In this document: one piece after another, positions 9,917 to 23,183 of the stretch
Layout: each line of letters starts with the position of its first letter
Position numbering within the stretch: the stretch's first letter is position 1
Source: Nageia nagi
Taxonomy: Eukaryota; Pinophyta
Direction: 5' to 3'
DNA: 64,000 nucleotides
Assembly (NCBI GenBank): GCA_050084985.1
Contig: JBITNC010000001.1
Location: forward strand, 41,106,001 to 41,170,000
Program-made: the position numbers and the translations under genes
The notes under the pieces: model-generated
What the model was told of the DNA's origin: nothing
Seen by the model: the letters and a program-made list of their open reading frames with translations, nothing else
Database searches by the model: none

Positions 9917-12250
9917 CGCTAAGCTTGCTATCAAATTTCTAAGGATTAAACAACCTTTAAGAGAAAGGAACAAAATTAAATAACAACATTATTACTAATC
10001 TAATGTCCCAAAGGTGCCAAACAATGATAAGCAAATAGACACCAAGCCTAGATTTTTTTTAGCGAGATGAAAAACTAATGCACAAACACCTGATATGATA
10101 AGATAACAATACCTATATGATTATGATGAGATGATTAAGATAGCAATGGTGATTTGTTTTGATCTAATTGCTTCTTGTTCAATTTGACCATTGTCTTGAT
10201 TAGTGATGATTGATTTTATCGTACATTAACCTTTCGATTAATTTTCCTAAGGCTTGACCTAGTCAAGTGTTTAAAGGTGAAGGCTCGATCTTTAGGAAAA
10301 ACATAGGCTCAAATATGATTAACATGCAAGTTTAATTGACCAATGATATGTAATTTAATGGATGCAAGTAACAAAATTACACCCTTCTCAAGATATGATA
10401 AGGCACTCCCACCCAAGGATGAAATTTTCACTAATGCAAGCAAAAATAAATAAGATAAGTAGTCCTAGAATACAAATAACAAACAAGAAATATGTTGGAG
10501 CATAAAAAAAGAGGGATACATGCCTAAGGGGATCTTACTTCAAGCTCCTATCATGTGCAATACCTATTGTAAATGCTTTGATCCTAGATAATGTGCTGCA
10601 GACTAGATAGTAATACTAACTAGTGGACTAATCAAACAATCAACTAGCTGGTCATAGTGGTACCTAGAGAATTTTAAAAAGAAGTATAAAATGCTAAAAA
10701 TAAAATAATTTTTTTCCATCCTAGATTTGAAATAATGGTATTGGACTATTTCCACCTAGTTATAAAGCTGAAGCTAGACACAAGATGAAAAAAATACACT
10801 TAAGCCTATTTGATAGACTAAGACCCTAAAACAAGGTTAATTGATATCCTTAGGCTCGATTAATAGATGGAATAATCTACTGATGACTAGTGAGTTAGCC
10901 AACATATGCAAATGCAGGTGATCGTTGAAGGGTTAACTAGTAAGCTATGAAGTGGTTAATGAACTAACTGGTTTGCTGAAGATCTACTAGACTCTGAAAA
11001 TCAATTTGTACAAAAACTAGCTACTGAATGACTAGGAATGGGGGCTCCAAACCTTAAAAAATCCAATTCACCTTAGCTCCAATATGATTCCCTAAAAGAA
11101 TCAACATATTTTAGTGATGAGAAATGACATAAAACAATAAGAGAAAGGGTAAAAACAACACCCAAAAAAGATAAAGGTTTAGAAAACTCCTCTGAGTTGA
11201 GCTCAATGGACCAAGAGAGGTCCCACCATGATCACCATTCTATGATGCACTTAAAATGGCCTCTCCTCTCTTAGGGGTGGACATGTTGTAATATCTAAAA
11301 TGTTGCTTGAAATATGATATGCTTTGATGATGATGGGGATGATATGCTAGACTTGCAAGAAGACAAATGTTAGTGGGGGCCTCAACATTCTAGTCCCTTA
11401 AGGCCCTGGAGTGTGCTCAAAGAGAGGTGTTAAACCTCCTTGATGGAATGTAGGGCCCCTATCCCATAATCAAATGGGTAATAGAAAAATAAGGAATGCT
11501 TACAATTCAATGTGATATGCTCATGTTATGCTAAGATAATGATAAGCATGATCAAAACAAGTTAAATTACCATGAATCTAGCCTAGAAACATACTACATG
11601 CTCACACAAATGTAATAGATAAGGATACAAGTGCTACATTACTCCAATATAGCTCCATGATCTCTCCAACACATGCAAGAATGCTCAAAATCATGTCAAA
11701 AGAGGTGCTAGGGTGAGCTAGGTCTGGCTGGAAATGGTTGGGGCATGAGGACCAAATAGGCAGTTAGGAAACTAAAATTCCAAGAGAGGGAAAATAGATT
11801 TCAAAATTGGCTTTATAGGTTAGGTGTCAAACTAGTGAGTCAGTTGACTAACCAATAGGTTGGTTAGGAAATCGATGGGCCAATTGACTAACTAGTATGC
11901 CAATTAGGCAACCAGTGTGTTGGTCCTGAAATCGACTCATAAAGTCAACAAAGGCTAAGATAGGGTGATAGGATAAAAATGATAAGATACAAGATGATGG
12001 GGGATGAGATGACAATTGTGAGGTATCTACATTATCCATGGAGGCTATTTAGGCATCTCTTGCTACAAGTGTGGCCTATCAGATGGAAAGTTATGATTAT
12101 AGCCTCGAAACCATGGCCTTGAAAGGCTTTAACCTCTCAATCTTTGCCTTTATGGTAGCAACATGAGTAGAGGTCTCTCTTGAAAAAATATAAGTGTCAT
12201 AAGTTAGTTTGTTTTCAAATAACATGTTCTAAAAATAAAAATAATAAACT
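9917..12250. other. Unrecognised AT-rich intergenic DNA
   Basis: No coding domain, LTR pair or RNA gene is recognised. Two stretches (about 10590-11030 and 11825-11945) are unusually rich in ACTAGT, GTTGACTA and related words, as in old LTRs, but no borders could be found. Confidence 0.4.
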
Positions 12251-12264
12251 AAAATTAGTTGTAA

Positions 12265-13595
12265 ATTATTTATGAGGTATTACCTATTGCCACAAGTCGC
12301 ACTGCCTCAACCATTGTATCCAAACCTGGTGCTCATACAAAAGGTCACTTCTATATTAAGATGTCATGCATAGGGTTATCTATATTTTGTGGGTCCTCAT
12401 AAGAGGACCCCTCTGCGGTTGCCTCCATCTCCTCATCATCCTCCTCCATACCCAATGGGATTGATCAAACTGAAACCCACCATGTTGTGTATCTAAGTTG
12501 AGTATTGGGCCCATAAAAATATGTTCTATCAAGTCCATGGTATGAGGCTCCTCCCATGTGGTCATCCATGATGGTATAATCTCTCCCCCTTGGGGGACAT
12601 CCCTCTCAGTCATCTACCTAATGTAGTATATGGGTGTAAGTGGAATATCCTATCATATCCCAAACTATCTCAAAAGTCCCTATGGTATAAGGGCTTTACA
12701 AGATTCTTCCTAGTATGGAGAAAGCATGGCTACCATACCAATGTAATTTGATGTGCATTCTTCTCCCACACGTAGTTAGCATAGGATACCCTAACTAGGT
12801 CCTTAAGGTGTAGCCCATCAATATCATGTCTCCTAGCCTCTAACATCCATGGGTACCTATACTTATGTAGTCTAGATATCCAATAAGTCAATGCCACATC
12901 TAAGGGATCCTCCCTTACTGTCTATAAACCAATGAATCAAATCATGTTTATCTTCTTGTATGCCCACACTTGTAGCAAACCAGAGTGAGAAATGATGATA
13001 TTAAATTTATCTACATAAATAAAATTATGTAGATCCCTATAGAGTTGTGCTAATACAATAGGCACCCATGCATACCTTGTCCCCCTAGTACAAATATCCT
13101 AGACTATCCATGCCATACCCAATAAAAATGAGGGGTTGCTCTTATATGGGCATAAGTAGTTCCATATGAGTGAGGCAATCAAAAGCCTTAAATACCTAGC
13201 AAGAGAGGCAAACTTTCATGCCTCTGCTAAATATGCTAACATGTTCTCCTAGTCATGGTCTCCCTCCTTGTTCAACAATTCCTCAAAGGTCTAATGGTCT
13301 TCATTACTGCCAACCTCAGTGTGATGTACCAATCACCCTTGAATTGGGATCCCCCATATTCTGTACACGTCAGGAGGGTGACATTAATTTCACTTAGGGT
13401 AGGTGAAATGTATTTATGTCTAAATCCCACCTCTTTGCCAACACTATCAAAAGAGGTAGGTCATATTGAATGTGGTCAGCCAAAGCTAGGTTATTCAACC
13501 CATATCTCATGATGATATTATCCTCATGGTTTGTCTTGAGCCACCTCTTGGCCATCTCCAATGCTGTCATCGACATGGGTCCACCCATAATCAAG
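12265..13595 (-). pseudogene. Decayed plant mobile domain (PMD, MAIN-like) gene
   Basis: Read on the minus strand in shifting frames, the region gives a chain of motifs typical of the plant mobile domain of MAIN/MAIL proteins, also carried by some plant transposons: INTFHLP (13394 region), then EINVTLL and, after a one-base shift, DVYRIWGIPIQG (about 13345-13380), then WNYLCPYKSNPSF, TRYAWVPIVLAQLYRDLHNFIYVD (broken here: TRYAWVPIVL then AQLYRDLHNF) near 13000-13100, and GLLQVWAYKKI near 12960. Further down come YPWMLEARRHDIDGLHLKD, in part, and VSYANYVWEKNA (about 12730-12860). Stops and frameshifts rule out function. A possible donor site (ATAGGTAATA on the minus strand, near 12280) ends the part I can follow. 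Whether it was a host gene or a transposon passenger cannot be decided. Confidence 0.75.
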
Positions 13596-13799
13596 ATTTT
13601 CTAATCTTGCAAAATAAAACCCAAATTAATAAGATAATTGAACTTGCAAGTAATTTCATAATTAAAAAAATAGAGATAGCCACAATAAAGTGAATTGTAA
13701 AATAAGCCTTTATGGGGACAAGAAAATAAAATAAATAAATGAATGGCAAAGCCCTATCAATTTTTAAAAAAGGTGAAATGAAAGTAAACTAAATAGAAA

Positions 13800-13960
13800 T
13801 TAAGACACCCACCACATGCTCAAATGATAAATCACAAAGATACTCCATAACATGCCCTTTCCATATAGTCATGGGCCTCTCAACATTGCACCAACCCTGA
13901 TCTATCTCAGCAAGGAAACTAGAACACCTATGGGATAATGAAGTCAGACATAATCAATGG
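13800..13960 (-). pseudogene. Possible upstream exon of the PMD pseudogene
   Basis: A minus-strand frame of about 35 codons (GWCNVERPMTIWKGHVMEY and onward) is open just upstream of the PMD domain, separated by about 200 bp of AT-rich DNA. It may be a former first exon. No motif proves this. Confidence 0.3.
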
Positions 13961-16429
13961 TAAGGAGGTCAAAGCAGAGGACATAGTGTGCGCAAATCTT
14001 CAACAACAAGAAAGTGACAAGATAAAATGAGGAAAATCAATGCCTCTTCCCTTTTTTGTTCTAATTTTGGCCCTAAACCCTAATTGGCAAAACTTCTTAT
14101 CAAATTTCAGTTTTATGCATGGAAAATGATGGTTTATGTTGGCAAAACATAGAGAAATATTTTAATTGTGAAATGTCTCTTTTTAAAAAAACAATTCTAC
14201 TGCATTCAAGTCATCAACAACATGAAAAAGGTAAAATATGATGTAATCTATTGTATGCTAATAAAAAATGGTACAAATGATAAGTTTGAATGTTAACTTT
14301 ATGTATTAACGATCGAATTAGTGATATTTCCTTTTTACAATTTATCAATGTTAAATGGACACCATTGGCAGTGTGCAAAAGTAAGAAATGATTCAAAGGT
14401 TATATTTCAATTTGGATTTCGCTAGATTCACCACATGGTGGTATAAATTAAGATATTCTTTACGGATATATAGAGATTTTAATTCATAAAATCTAAATTT
14501 TGGATATTTGAATCTATGCATGATTTTAAAAGGTTAAATATTTGAATATTTAATTTTCAATGCCAATTGAATGCACTATCCTATAAGAAGATTAGATCCA
14601 TCATATTCATGTAATCAACAACGTGAAAGAGGTAAAATTATGGGCTCCTTCACATATGAGTTATGTTATCATAGTGCTAATAGATCAAACTCATTGCTAT
14701 CATGGTCATATGGTTGGTAATTGGACAAAATGTATATTAGGTCTAAATTATTCAAATTTTTGCTAACATATTAAATATTATGCAATATGGAAGTGTTATT
14801 TCATGATTTTATGAGGCAATATATCATCTACTATTTTCAATTGAATATCATTAAAATTTGTAGCTCTGATATGAATATTTCCATGCTTTTAACAACATGT
14901 GTTTATTATTAATTCAATGTAATTGGGGCGTGTTACAAAATCCTTGAATATCTATTTGAAAATACCATTATTTCATAAATATGCATTGTTATGGAAATGA
15001 TAAACAAAATTGCAAAAGACATGATTACTAAATTCTACAAAATTCACACTGTCAATGGCATAGGTTTGCTTGAAAATCAATGAAAATAAGTAATTCAATG
15101 TGATCAAACATGCAATGTTGATATGTAAAACCAATAAATATTTGAATACTTGGTATTTTTATGGGAATCAAATGATATTATTCAATATTATGCTAAAAAA
15201 TATTTTCAAGGCCATGGTCACTTCATGAGCAAAATCTCTTATTATTTCTAGGTTATTCCAAGCTTGAGTTATTAAATAAGTTCTCATCTACTTCATAATC
15301 ATGGTTGTTCCAATATTGGGGCATTAAAAAGAACCTCATCAGCTTGATCTTCATGAACTATGAGTTGCACTGACCATAGTGACAATGGATATCATATTTA
15401 TTTCATCCTTATTCTTTGATTATTCTTTAATGGGATGTGATCTATGTGGGTATTATGTTGGTTTGTTCTTAAGGTATGGTTTGGGAGAGTATTGTTCTAT
15501 GTAAAGATGCTTTCTTTATACATGACTTTGATTTTTAGTTTGATTACCCAAAGCAGCATGAGCAAGGGAAATACAAGACCAAAAGGGGTAGACAACATAT
15601 GATACTCAACATAATGATCAAAAAAGAGAAGTCTACTTTACTATTTACAATTTTCTTCTCATCTCTAGACTTCTTTGGATTATGTAATTTCAATGCTTTT
15701 CATTCCATATCCAAAGAGGGGAAAAATGTAGATGCTTAAAAATGATTTATTATTTATTTAATAAATCATATTTAGACTTCTTAAATGACTTAATGTAATA
15801 TTACATATGTTAAGATAAATTTGATATCACAATGCAATACCATGTGTTATATTAAATGTTATATCATTTATCATAGTTTATATTTTAAAGTATCTTGAAT
15901 ATAACAAAGTTTATATTATTGCTAGAGGTTAGTATTATCTCCTTTTTATGTCCTTGCAAGCTATATATATGAGTGGAATAGGTTGACCTCCATAGATTGA
16001 AACTTTTTGATATGATAAGAACTTTAATAGGTGGTTCTTAACCACAATCTTCATCAAGCTATGGTGTCTTTAGATGCTACCTTTCATGAGAATTTGTTAT
16101 ACTATGAGCTTTGAACTTTCTATCTTTGGTGCATAATATAATTTGGCATATCCAACATAATCAATGGTGTGCTTCTTCTACATGGGTAGCAGCATGCATC
16201 TTCTAGATCGAGGGTTCCAAATTTTGATAGTCAAGTAATTGATTCATGCAAAATGAAATCTATTGTGAGCTCATCATGAGTCTGATCCCCAATCCTATGA
16301 ATATTCATTTCTACTAATTGTTTAGGATTGCACACACTCTTCATATCAAGTTCATGTGTTTCATGTATAGTTATTGTAATCTGATATAATGTATATCATC
16401 TATTTTTTCTTACATTATAGATCAATTTA
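13961..16429. other. Unrecognised AT-rich DNA with one LTR-like border
   Basis: No coding region is recognised. At 15711-15728 a purine run (CCAAAGAGGGGAAAAA) is followed by TGTAGATGC, which resembles a polypurine tract next to an LTR start. A TATA-like CTATATATATGAG lies near 15961. No partner LTR or far end was found. Confidence 0.35.
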
Positions 16430-17030
16430 TTTATTGTGTGTTTTCCTATTCAACTTGAGGTCTACATAAGGAAATAAGAGAGAAAATAAGAAATTAGGGT
16501 TTGAAAATTCTAACTTTTTCTTCATGAAATACCAAGTCTCATATTCTTTGATTGGCCACCACATAAGAAGATGTTTTTCCTTATCATGGGCATATTCAAT
16601 CATATTGAAATCATCATAAATAATCTATGTGGTAGGGGAAGGTATAAAATTATCCATTTCCAAATTACGTAATTACTTGGAGCATCATTAGGGTCATAGA
16701 CATTAATAAATCCAAGAGGTTTAGCTATAATCCAAAATAATCCATACAATATATGGTTAAGTCCATTTTCTAATTAAAAAAATGGAAATGGAAAGAGTTT
16801 GTCATAAAAATAATTGTAGCTCCTTTACTAAGGGAATGCAAAATAGAATAAAAGTATCCCAAATGTTAGAGAAAGTGATATGTACTATTATGAATAAAAT
16901 TAGTTATCTTGACTTATTAAAGATAGAGAACATTGATAGCATAAAATCTTCATAAAATAATTACCAAATTATGATGTACCAATTACTGTCTAATTGGGTC
17001 CATCAAACCTTTAACATTTCACGAGATACT
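16430..17030 (-). pseudogene. Antisense LINE endonuclease fragment
   Basis: The minus strand gives ISxNVKGLMDPIRQ (about 16960-17010), which resembles the opening motif of plant L1 endonucleases, then a SKGA block and, near 16640-16730, LGFINVYDPNDAPSNYVIW, which resembles their conserved NVYAPN block. Stops and frameshifts are frequent. Neither ORF1 nor an RT was found beside it. It is opposite in orientation to the LINE that starts near 18165. Confidence 0.55.
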
Positions 17031-18164
17031 TCTTGAGAAACTATTGAGGACAATAATCCCTTTATTTTCTCAAAGTTGTTGAAATAAAACATAAGTGGTT
17101 CATATGATATGAAATCAACTTATTGCCTCTTCTTCAATGGATATCCCAAATGGTCTCTTGTAGGACTTTAAGAGTGGTGAATCACCTTAGAAGGTAAAAC
17201 TCATGGAGAATTAGTAGGTGAAGTAGGGAACTTGAAGATGAATTAGAGGCTAATGGTTTATGGTTAATAAGTTTCTCAACAAGAGCTTATGAAGGAATTG
17301 GGGAGGGTAGATGCGATAATAAACAAGGGATAATGAAGATGTAAAGAGGATACAAAGTAGTAAGGATAATAGAAAATAATGGTTTACATAAGGCTCTTTT
17401 GATGATGCTCAATAAGAAAGAGGGGATGACATGAAGGAACATGTTACTTTGGGTCTTGTGTTGAGTAATGCATGTCCCAAGAGCCTGAACTAGGGAGCTA
17501 AGGATCAACATTAAATACTAGACTACCCATAGGGTCCTCTATGTAATGCATTAGATTAGTGGTGCTTGAAGACACACGTATGGGGTCATTAACGGGCAAT
17601 GGGGGGATCACACATCATTTCATTATACAAGTGTAGATTAGAAGGAAAAGGTTACAAGTTGGAAGGACCACCATATGATTTTCAACATTTTTGTAATACT
17701 TTGGTGCAAGGCATTTTGGGGATTTTAAAATTTATTTGAAACCCTTATTTTTAAATCTTAAGATATTTGTAATCTACCATAAATTTTGAGTCTTTTGAAG
17801 AATGAAATAGGATAATCCTCTTTAGGGGGGTTTATGTAAGGGGTATCCTTAGGAATGATCCAAAATCCCATAAACACCAAAATATAATCTTTTAAGGAAG
17901 CAATCAAAGGCTATAATAGAAAAGAAGTTGACACAAAGGTGCAAGCTCAAAAGATTCTGCAAGTTAAGAATAAGAGAAAGTAATCATAAGTTGAGTAAGC
18001 AAAAATTAATGATAAATAATCCCAATGTTGGACATACCAAAGGAAATCATAAAAGATGAGATTGTGTACAAATCTATACATGCATTGATATGCAAATTTG
18101 TGGGGCTTTAACCTTCTACAAGGTTTCTATACTCTTCGGCTAGAAATCACTTGGCACCTCAAGG
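17031..18164. other. Unrecognised AT-rich DNA
   Basis: No gene, LTR border or RNA is recognised. The right part may include the 5' untranslated region of the LINE that follows. Confidence 0.4.
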
Positions 18165-18645
18165 GGAATTAGATATAATGACATTATCAAATGGATACTT
18201 CTAAGCATAATTCATTTTGGTGTTTGATAAGGATAAATATTTTAAGGGAGGTTCATATAACATAGGCCTTACAGGTCTATTTATGTAATCTTGGAAACTT
18301 TTTTTGATCTCATAAGTGATCCCTTTATAATACTAGTTTGGCTAAACATTTTTGCTATACCATCGAAACTCTATAGGAATGAGATTCTAGAAATGATAAG
18401 GAACCTGCTCAAAAAATACATAGGTAGATCAAGAGAATCAATAGAAAGAGGATCAAGAGCATATGCCAAAATATACATGGAGATGGACTTGGGAAAACCT
18501 ATACCAACTGATATTGACCTCAAAGCAAGAGGGAATGTATGAAGATCATAATAGAAAGATTATGAATCAATTATATTCAGATACAAAGCATGTCATGAGT
18601 ATGGACATCTTATCATAAATTGTACCACACTAGCTAAAGGATAGA
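18165..18645 (+). pseudogene. LINE ORF1 remnant (DUF4283-like plus zinc knuckle)
   Basis: Frames here resemble the DUF4283-type ORF1 of plant L1 elements: a WKLFL-like block near 18288, then RNEILEMIRNLLKKYIGRS and YAKIYMEMDLGKPIPTDID (about 18375-18520), then DYESIIFRYKACHEYGHL with the closing INC (about 18558-18630). The knuckle reads Y-x2-C-x4-H-x4-C, so its first Cys is replaced by Tyr. ORF1 protein normally coats the element RNA. The piece is frameshifted and non-functional. Confidence 0.75.
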
Positions 18646-19224
18646 CACAACAAATAGTTCCAAACCTAAGCACCCAACAACCACTAAATATGATGAATAA
18701 GGATTTTAAAATATCATGAGAAAAGGAATAGGAAGTCATAACTAGGCAAGGGGAGAAATCAACAAAAGGGAGGAAACACTAACCAATGTCAAGAATGGAG
18801 AGCTCCATCTAACAAATATGAGATCCTTGGGTGGGATGATCTAATGGAAGGAGAGAAAAAAATAAATTCAACTCAAGAAGGAAATATAAAGACACAAAAA
18901 GAAAGTGAGACCCAATAACCATAAACACCAATTACAAAACTATAGGAGCAAAGGCAAGAAAATATTGTACCCCATAATCAAGGATGGAGGGAGTTCTAAT
19001 ATTATATAACTAAGAAAAATAAATTATAAATGATGTAATTATGGGATTAGTAGAGAATAATTGACATAATCCAACCTTGGGAATCAGTCAAGTGGAGAAA
19101 AGACAAAAGTATGGAAGCCCGCAAGGAGCAGCTAGGAAGACAAACAAAGAGAAGACACAAAAATAAGGAGAACAGATGATAGAAGCAAGGGTGGGCAAGT
19201 CCATATACCATTTTTACATCATTG

Positions 19225-19720
19225 ATTCTCAATGATAATACATACATGGAATGTAAGGGGATTAAATAACCACCCTAGAGAATTGGTTGTTAAAAGAATG
19301 ATCATGGAGAATATTTCAAATATGGTTTTACTATAGTAAACTAAGGCCTCTTTATAGGAAATGCAAAATATAGCCTAGAGATGTTGGAGGCAAGGAGATT
19401 TTATGGCTCAAGCTTCTCAAGGAATTTCAGGATGTGTAATGTCATTATAGAAAAAGAAGAGGTTTAAGCTATTGGACTCAACATCGAAAAGAGTTATTAT
19501 GATGACCAAATTTGAAGAAAGGGAATTATGTTTAGCTTGGATGATAATAAATTTCTATGGTATGGTGGAGGTGAGGGCTCAAAATATATAATGATAATCA
19601 ATCCAACAACTTAGGAAATCATATATATCCATAAGAGTTATGGATAGTGGGAGGGGATTTAAATGCTAAAATATTAGTTAAATCAAAAGGATAAGTTGCT
19701 ATTATCTTAGGTATAATTTC
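19225..19720 (+). pseudogene. LINE ORF2 endonuclease remnant
   Basis: The + strand reads HTWNVRGLNNHPRELVVKRM at about 19240-19300, the N-terminal motif of apurinic-type LINE endonucleases, which nick the target DNA. Further matches (a short GGDLNAK-like block near 19650) are broken by stops. Confidence 0.7.
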
Positions 19721-20529
19721 TAAACCTATTTGATATACCCTCACCAAGTTGAAGTAATACTTGGACAAATAAAAGGCATGGTTAGGACACTATGAAATCT
19801 AGGTTAAATAGATTTTTGATAGGGGTAAGAGTTTCCACTACATGGTAATGTTAATCTCAATTCTAAACTAGTTGGTTTTCTATTATTTGCTAGTACAAAC
19901 TTCACATAAGGAAAAGATAAGAAGCTAAAAATCAGCCCTTCAAATTTGATAATTTCTAACCTATGAACTAAGACTTGCCAAAAATTATAGAACCATGTTG
20001 GAAATAAGGTAAACCACTACATGGAAAACACAATTCTAGTTTCAATCCAAACTTAAATGCATCAAGAGAAAATTGAAAATATGGAGCAAATCCTACAGGT
20101 CAAATTTCCAACACCAAAGAATAACTGTCTCCATACGGATGTAAGAGATAATAAAAAGAATTCATTCTAAGCCTCTTTCAAAATATCTTCTCCAATAAGA
20201 AAATTATTTGCTACAAGAGGAGGAGGAATTGGATAAGAAAGAAGAAGCTTATAAGAAATAAAGAGTGAGAATTACCTGGCTGCTGGAAGGAGATAAGAAC
20301 ACAAAATTCTTTTATCAATCAACTACAACTCAAAACCATCATAATAGGATTGATGCTCTAGCCACAAAGGAAGAAAACAAGCACACCTCTACCTTAGGTA
20401 TGTAAGAAATAGGTAACAAATATTTCGCCTCACAATTTTTGGCAAATGCAAACTTGTCTAGCCAACATTAGGAGGAAATTATGGAATGCATCCCAAAGCT
20501 ACTTTCCCATAAAAAAATGAAGATCTATT

Positions 20530-21480
20530 CCAAGGAATAAGGGAGGAGGAAGTCAAAAAAAAAAATCCATGTAGACAAGGAAGGCACCTAGTCCAAATGA
20601 TTTTCCAATAGAGTTCTTTATAACCTTATGGGACATACTAGCAAAAGATCTAACCTAAGCAATGGAGGAAGATAGAGCTAGTGGTAGAATCTTGAAGGCT
20701 ATCAATCACACTTTTCTTACTTTGATTCTAAAGGAAGGGGATATGGAACATATTTACAATTATAGACCAATTGCATTATGTAATGTTATTTATTAAATAA
20801 TCATAAAGCTACTAAAAAATATACTCGAAAGGTCTTACCATAGTTAATTTCATATGAGAAAGGGGGTTTTGTATAAGGAAGGAAAATTCTAGATGGGATT
20901 GTAGTGGCATAAGAGACTACGTATGAGCTAGGGTAGAAAGAGAATAATGGAATGTTCCTAAAGCTTGATTTATCCAAATCATATTACAAAGTAAGTTGGG
21001 ACTTTCTAGCCCAAAATCTGAAGAAATTAGGATTCAAAGAGGATTGGGTAAATTTGATTATGGAATGCATTTCTGCAATCTCTTTCATCATGTTAAAATT
21101 AATGGTTTGGCATATCAAATGTTTAAAGCCTCGAGAGGGATCAATCAAGGAGATCCTTTATTTTCATATTTGTTCATTTTTGCATAGGGTTTGGGTAGGC
21201 TCATATAGAAAAGAAGTGAAGAGAACATCATTATTGGGGTGCATATAGATCAAAACATAAATCTAACACATATTCAGTTTGTTTATGATACAAAAATGCA
21301 AGGGGAAGCCATAAAAAAATAAAATAATCAGTATCAGAAGAGTGTTAAATGTGTATATAGCAGCAACAGGAAAACTTCTAAATGAAAAAGAATCTAAAGT
21401 GGTGTTCTTAGATTTTCAGAGGAATCCCTTCCCTTAGACTACTTAGGTATCCCCTTACAAAGAAAGTCCTCGAAAGAAAG
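20530..21480 (+). pseudogene. LINE ORF2 reverse transcriptase remnant
   Basis: Recognisable blocks occur in order: DFPIEFFITLWDI near 20600, INHTFLTLILKEGD, NYRPIALCNV near 20760, KLDLSKSYYKVSWDFL near 20962, LGFKEDWVNLIMECI, INQGDPLFSYLFIFA near 21140-21185, an HIQFVYD block near 21275 where FADD or YADD would stand (here YDT, so catalytic residues are lost), and PLDYLGIPL near 21430. These are the fingers and palm of an L1-clade RT. Several stops and at least two shifts are present. Confidence 0.85.
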
Positions 21481-22424
21481 GATTAGATTGCAATTAAAGA
21501 TAGAATCCATTAAAAAAGCCTTCTTTGGACTCATAGATGGCTAATCTAGTATACAAATTCTCCATCGCAACAATACCAATCAACATCCTCAATGACTTGG
21601 AAAAGATGATGAGATATTTTCTTTGGTCTAGAGTACAAGAAACATAAAATAGTGCTTTAGTCAGCTGTAAAAAGATATGCCAACCAAAAAAAGTAGGAGG
21701 GCTTGGGATTCGAGTGACAACAATAAATAACCAAGACCTCATAGGTAAATTATACTAAAGATGGATTACTAATCAAAAACAACTTTGGTATCAAGTTTTG
21801 AAAGTTAGATATTATCCTTCTCATAACATTGAAGAGCTTTCTTGCCTTCTTGTTACAAGGGTAGGATCAAAGATATGGAAAGCAATCAAGATAGGAGTAT
21901 AACTAAAAAAAAGGCTTATACTATAAAATAGGAGATGGAAGGAAGGATTGACTTTGGGATGATTCTTAGAAACTTTTCCCACCCATAGTTGGCCAATACC
22001 CCCACCTAATCCCTCTAAGTGATCATTTCAAAGAAAAGGATGGTTCCTCATTTACCATTATCTCAAACCATAATATCAACTACATAAGCATTTTAGTCAA
22101 TTAAGCATTCCAGAAGAAGGGCTGGAGAATAAATGTAAGGAGGAGAAAAGAACATTGAAATAAGTTCTATATGGAAGGAAATAGCCAAGATGGAATGGAC
22201 TTGATCAACTTGCTTAGGGATAGGGACAACCAAGTACTTATACAGTAAAGGAAGGATACACAAAAATTTTGAAAACAACATAAAGCTTAGTAAACTTTCC
22301 CTGGATGAAGATCTAGCAACCTAAATTAAGGATGGTCAAAAATAAATTGCATCCTTTGGAAAGTAGCTCACAATAGTATAATGACTCAAGACAATATGAG
22401 GAGGTGAGGCATGGTTGGTTTCAA

Positions 22425-22525
22425 CATGTGTGCAATGTGATATAAGGAGGAGGAAACAACAACTCATCTTGTTTTTGAATGCTCCTATGCTTGTACAATC
22501 TAAATTTGGTGGCAAAGAATTTTTA
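22425..22525 (+). pseudogene. LINE ORF2 C-terminal zf-RVT remnant
   Basis: The + strand reads EEETTTHLVFECSYA just before IWW, matching the zinc-binding C-terminal motif (zf-RVT) of plant LINE ORF2. The upstream Cys pair is partly lost to a stop. It marks the end of ORF2. Confidence 0.75.
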
Positions 22526-23183
22526 GACAAATAGAGGGATCCTTTCCTCTTGAAAATTCCTTCCAGGACTACTAGAAAATCAACAAGTTCAAATCTAAGT
22601 TCATGAAGATAGCTTGAAGTTTGGAAATGAGTTTTACTTGTTGGTAGATTTGGTTATAAAGAAATAATAGAATCTTCACATAAGAATTTAGACCAAAGGA
22701 AAGAACTTGGAAACTCGTAGTAAGGAAGTTAATACATACTTTACTTGCCAAATTTCATGAGGAATTTCAGATGGACGAGGAGGAAATTAATATTTGGGCC
22801 CAACTCCAAAAATAAAAATAAAACAAAGAATAAAAAAAGGAGGGCAACAACAGGTTTCTAGAAACCTATGAAGAAGGCGAAAGCCTTAATAGGCAAAGTT
22901 TTTCTATTTGGGAAGATCAACTAGAAAAATACAAAGTTGTTAAAATTTGCATAGATAAAAAGGTTAAGTTGATTTGCATTTTGAGCTTCTCCCAAAAAGG
23001 CCAATCTACAAAAATATTTGCATGACTTTCTTTTGTTGAATAAATTTTTTACCTTTTATAAAAAAAGAGCTCTTGTGATGACTATTAACCATGTATTTTT
23101 ACTATTATTTTTGCTTGTAAATAAGTTCTATTCATCTAAACCATTAAGTTTTGCTATTTCTAATACATAGGCATCTTTGGTAG

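Larger units (their letters stand above)
18165..23065 (+). mobile_element. Decayed L1-type LINE retrotransposon
   Basis: This non-LTR element is read on + with the usual plant L1 order: ORF1 with a nucleic-acid-binding domain and CCHC knuckle, then ORF2 with endonuclease, reverse transcriptase and a C-terminal zf-RVT-like motif, then an AT-rich tail ending in TTTTATAAAAAAA near 23055. All frames are broken by many stops and shifts, so it is old. The 5' boundary is uncertain because it shades into unrecognised DNA, and no target duplication was identified. Confidence 0.85.
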
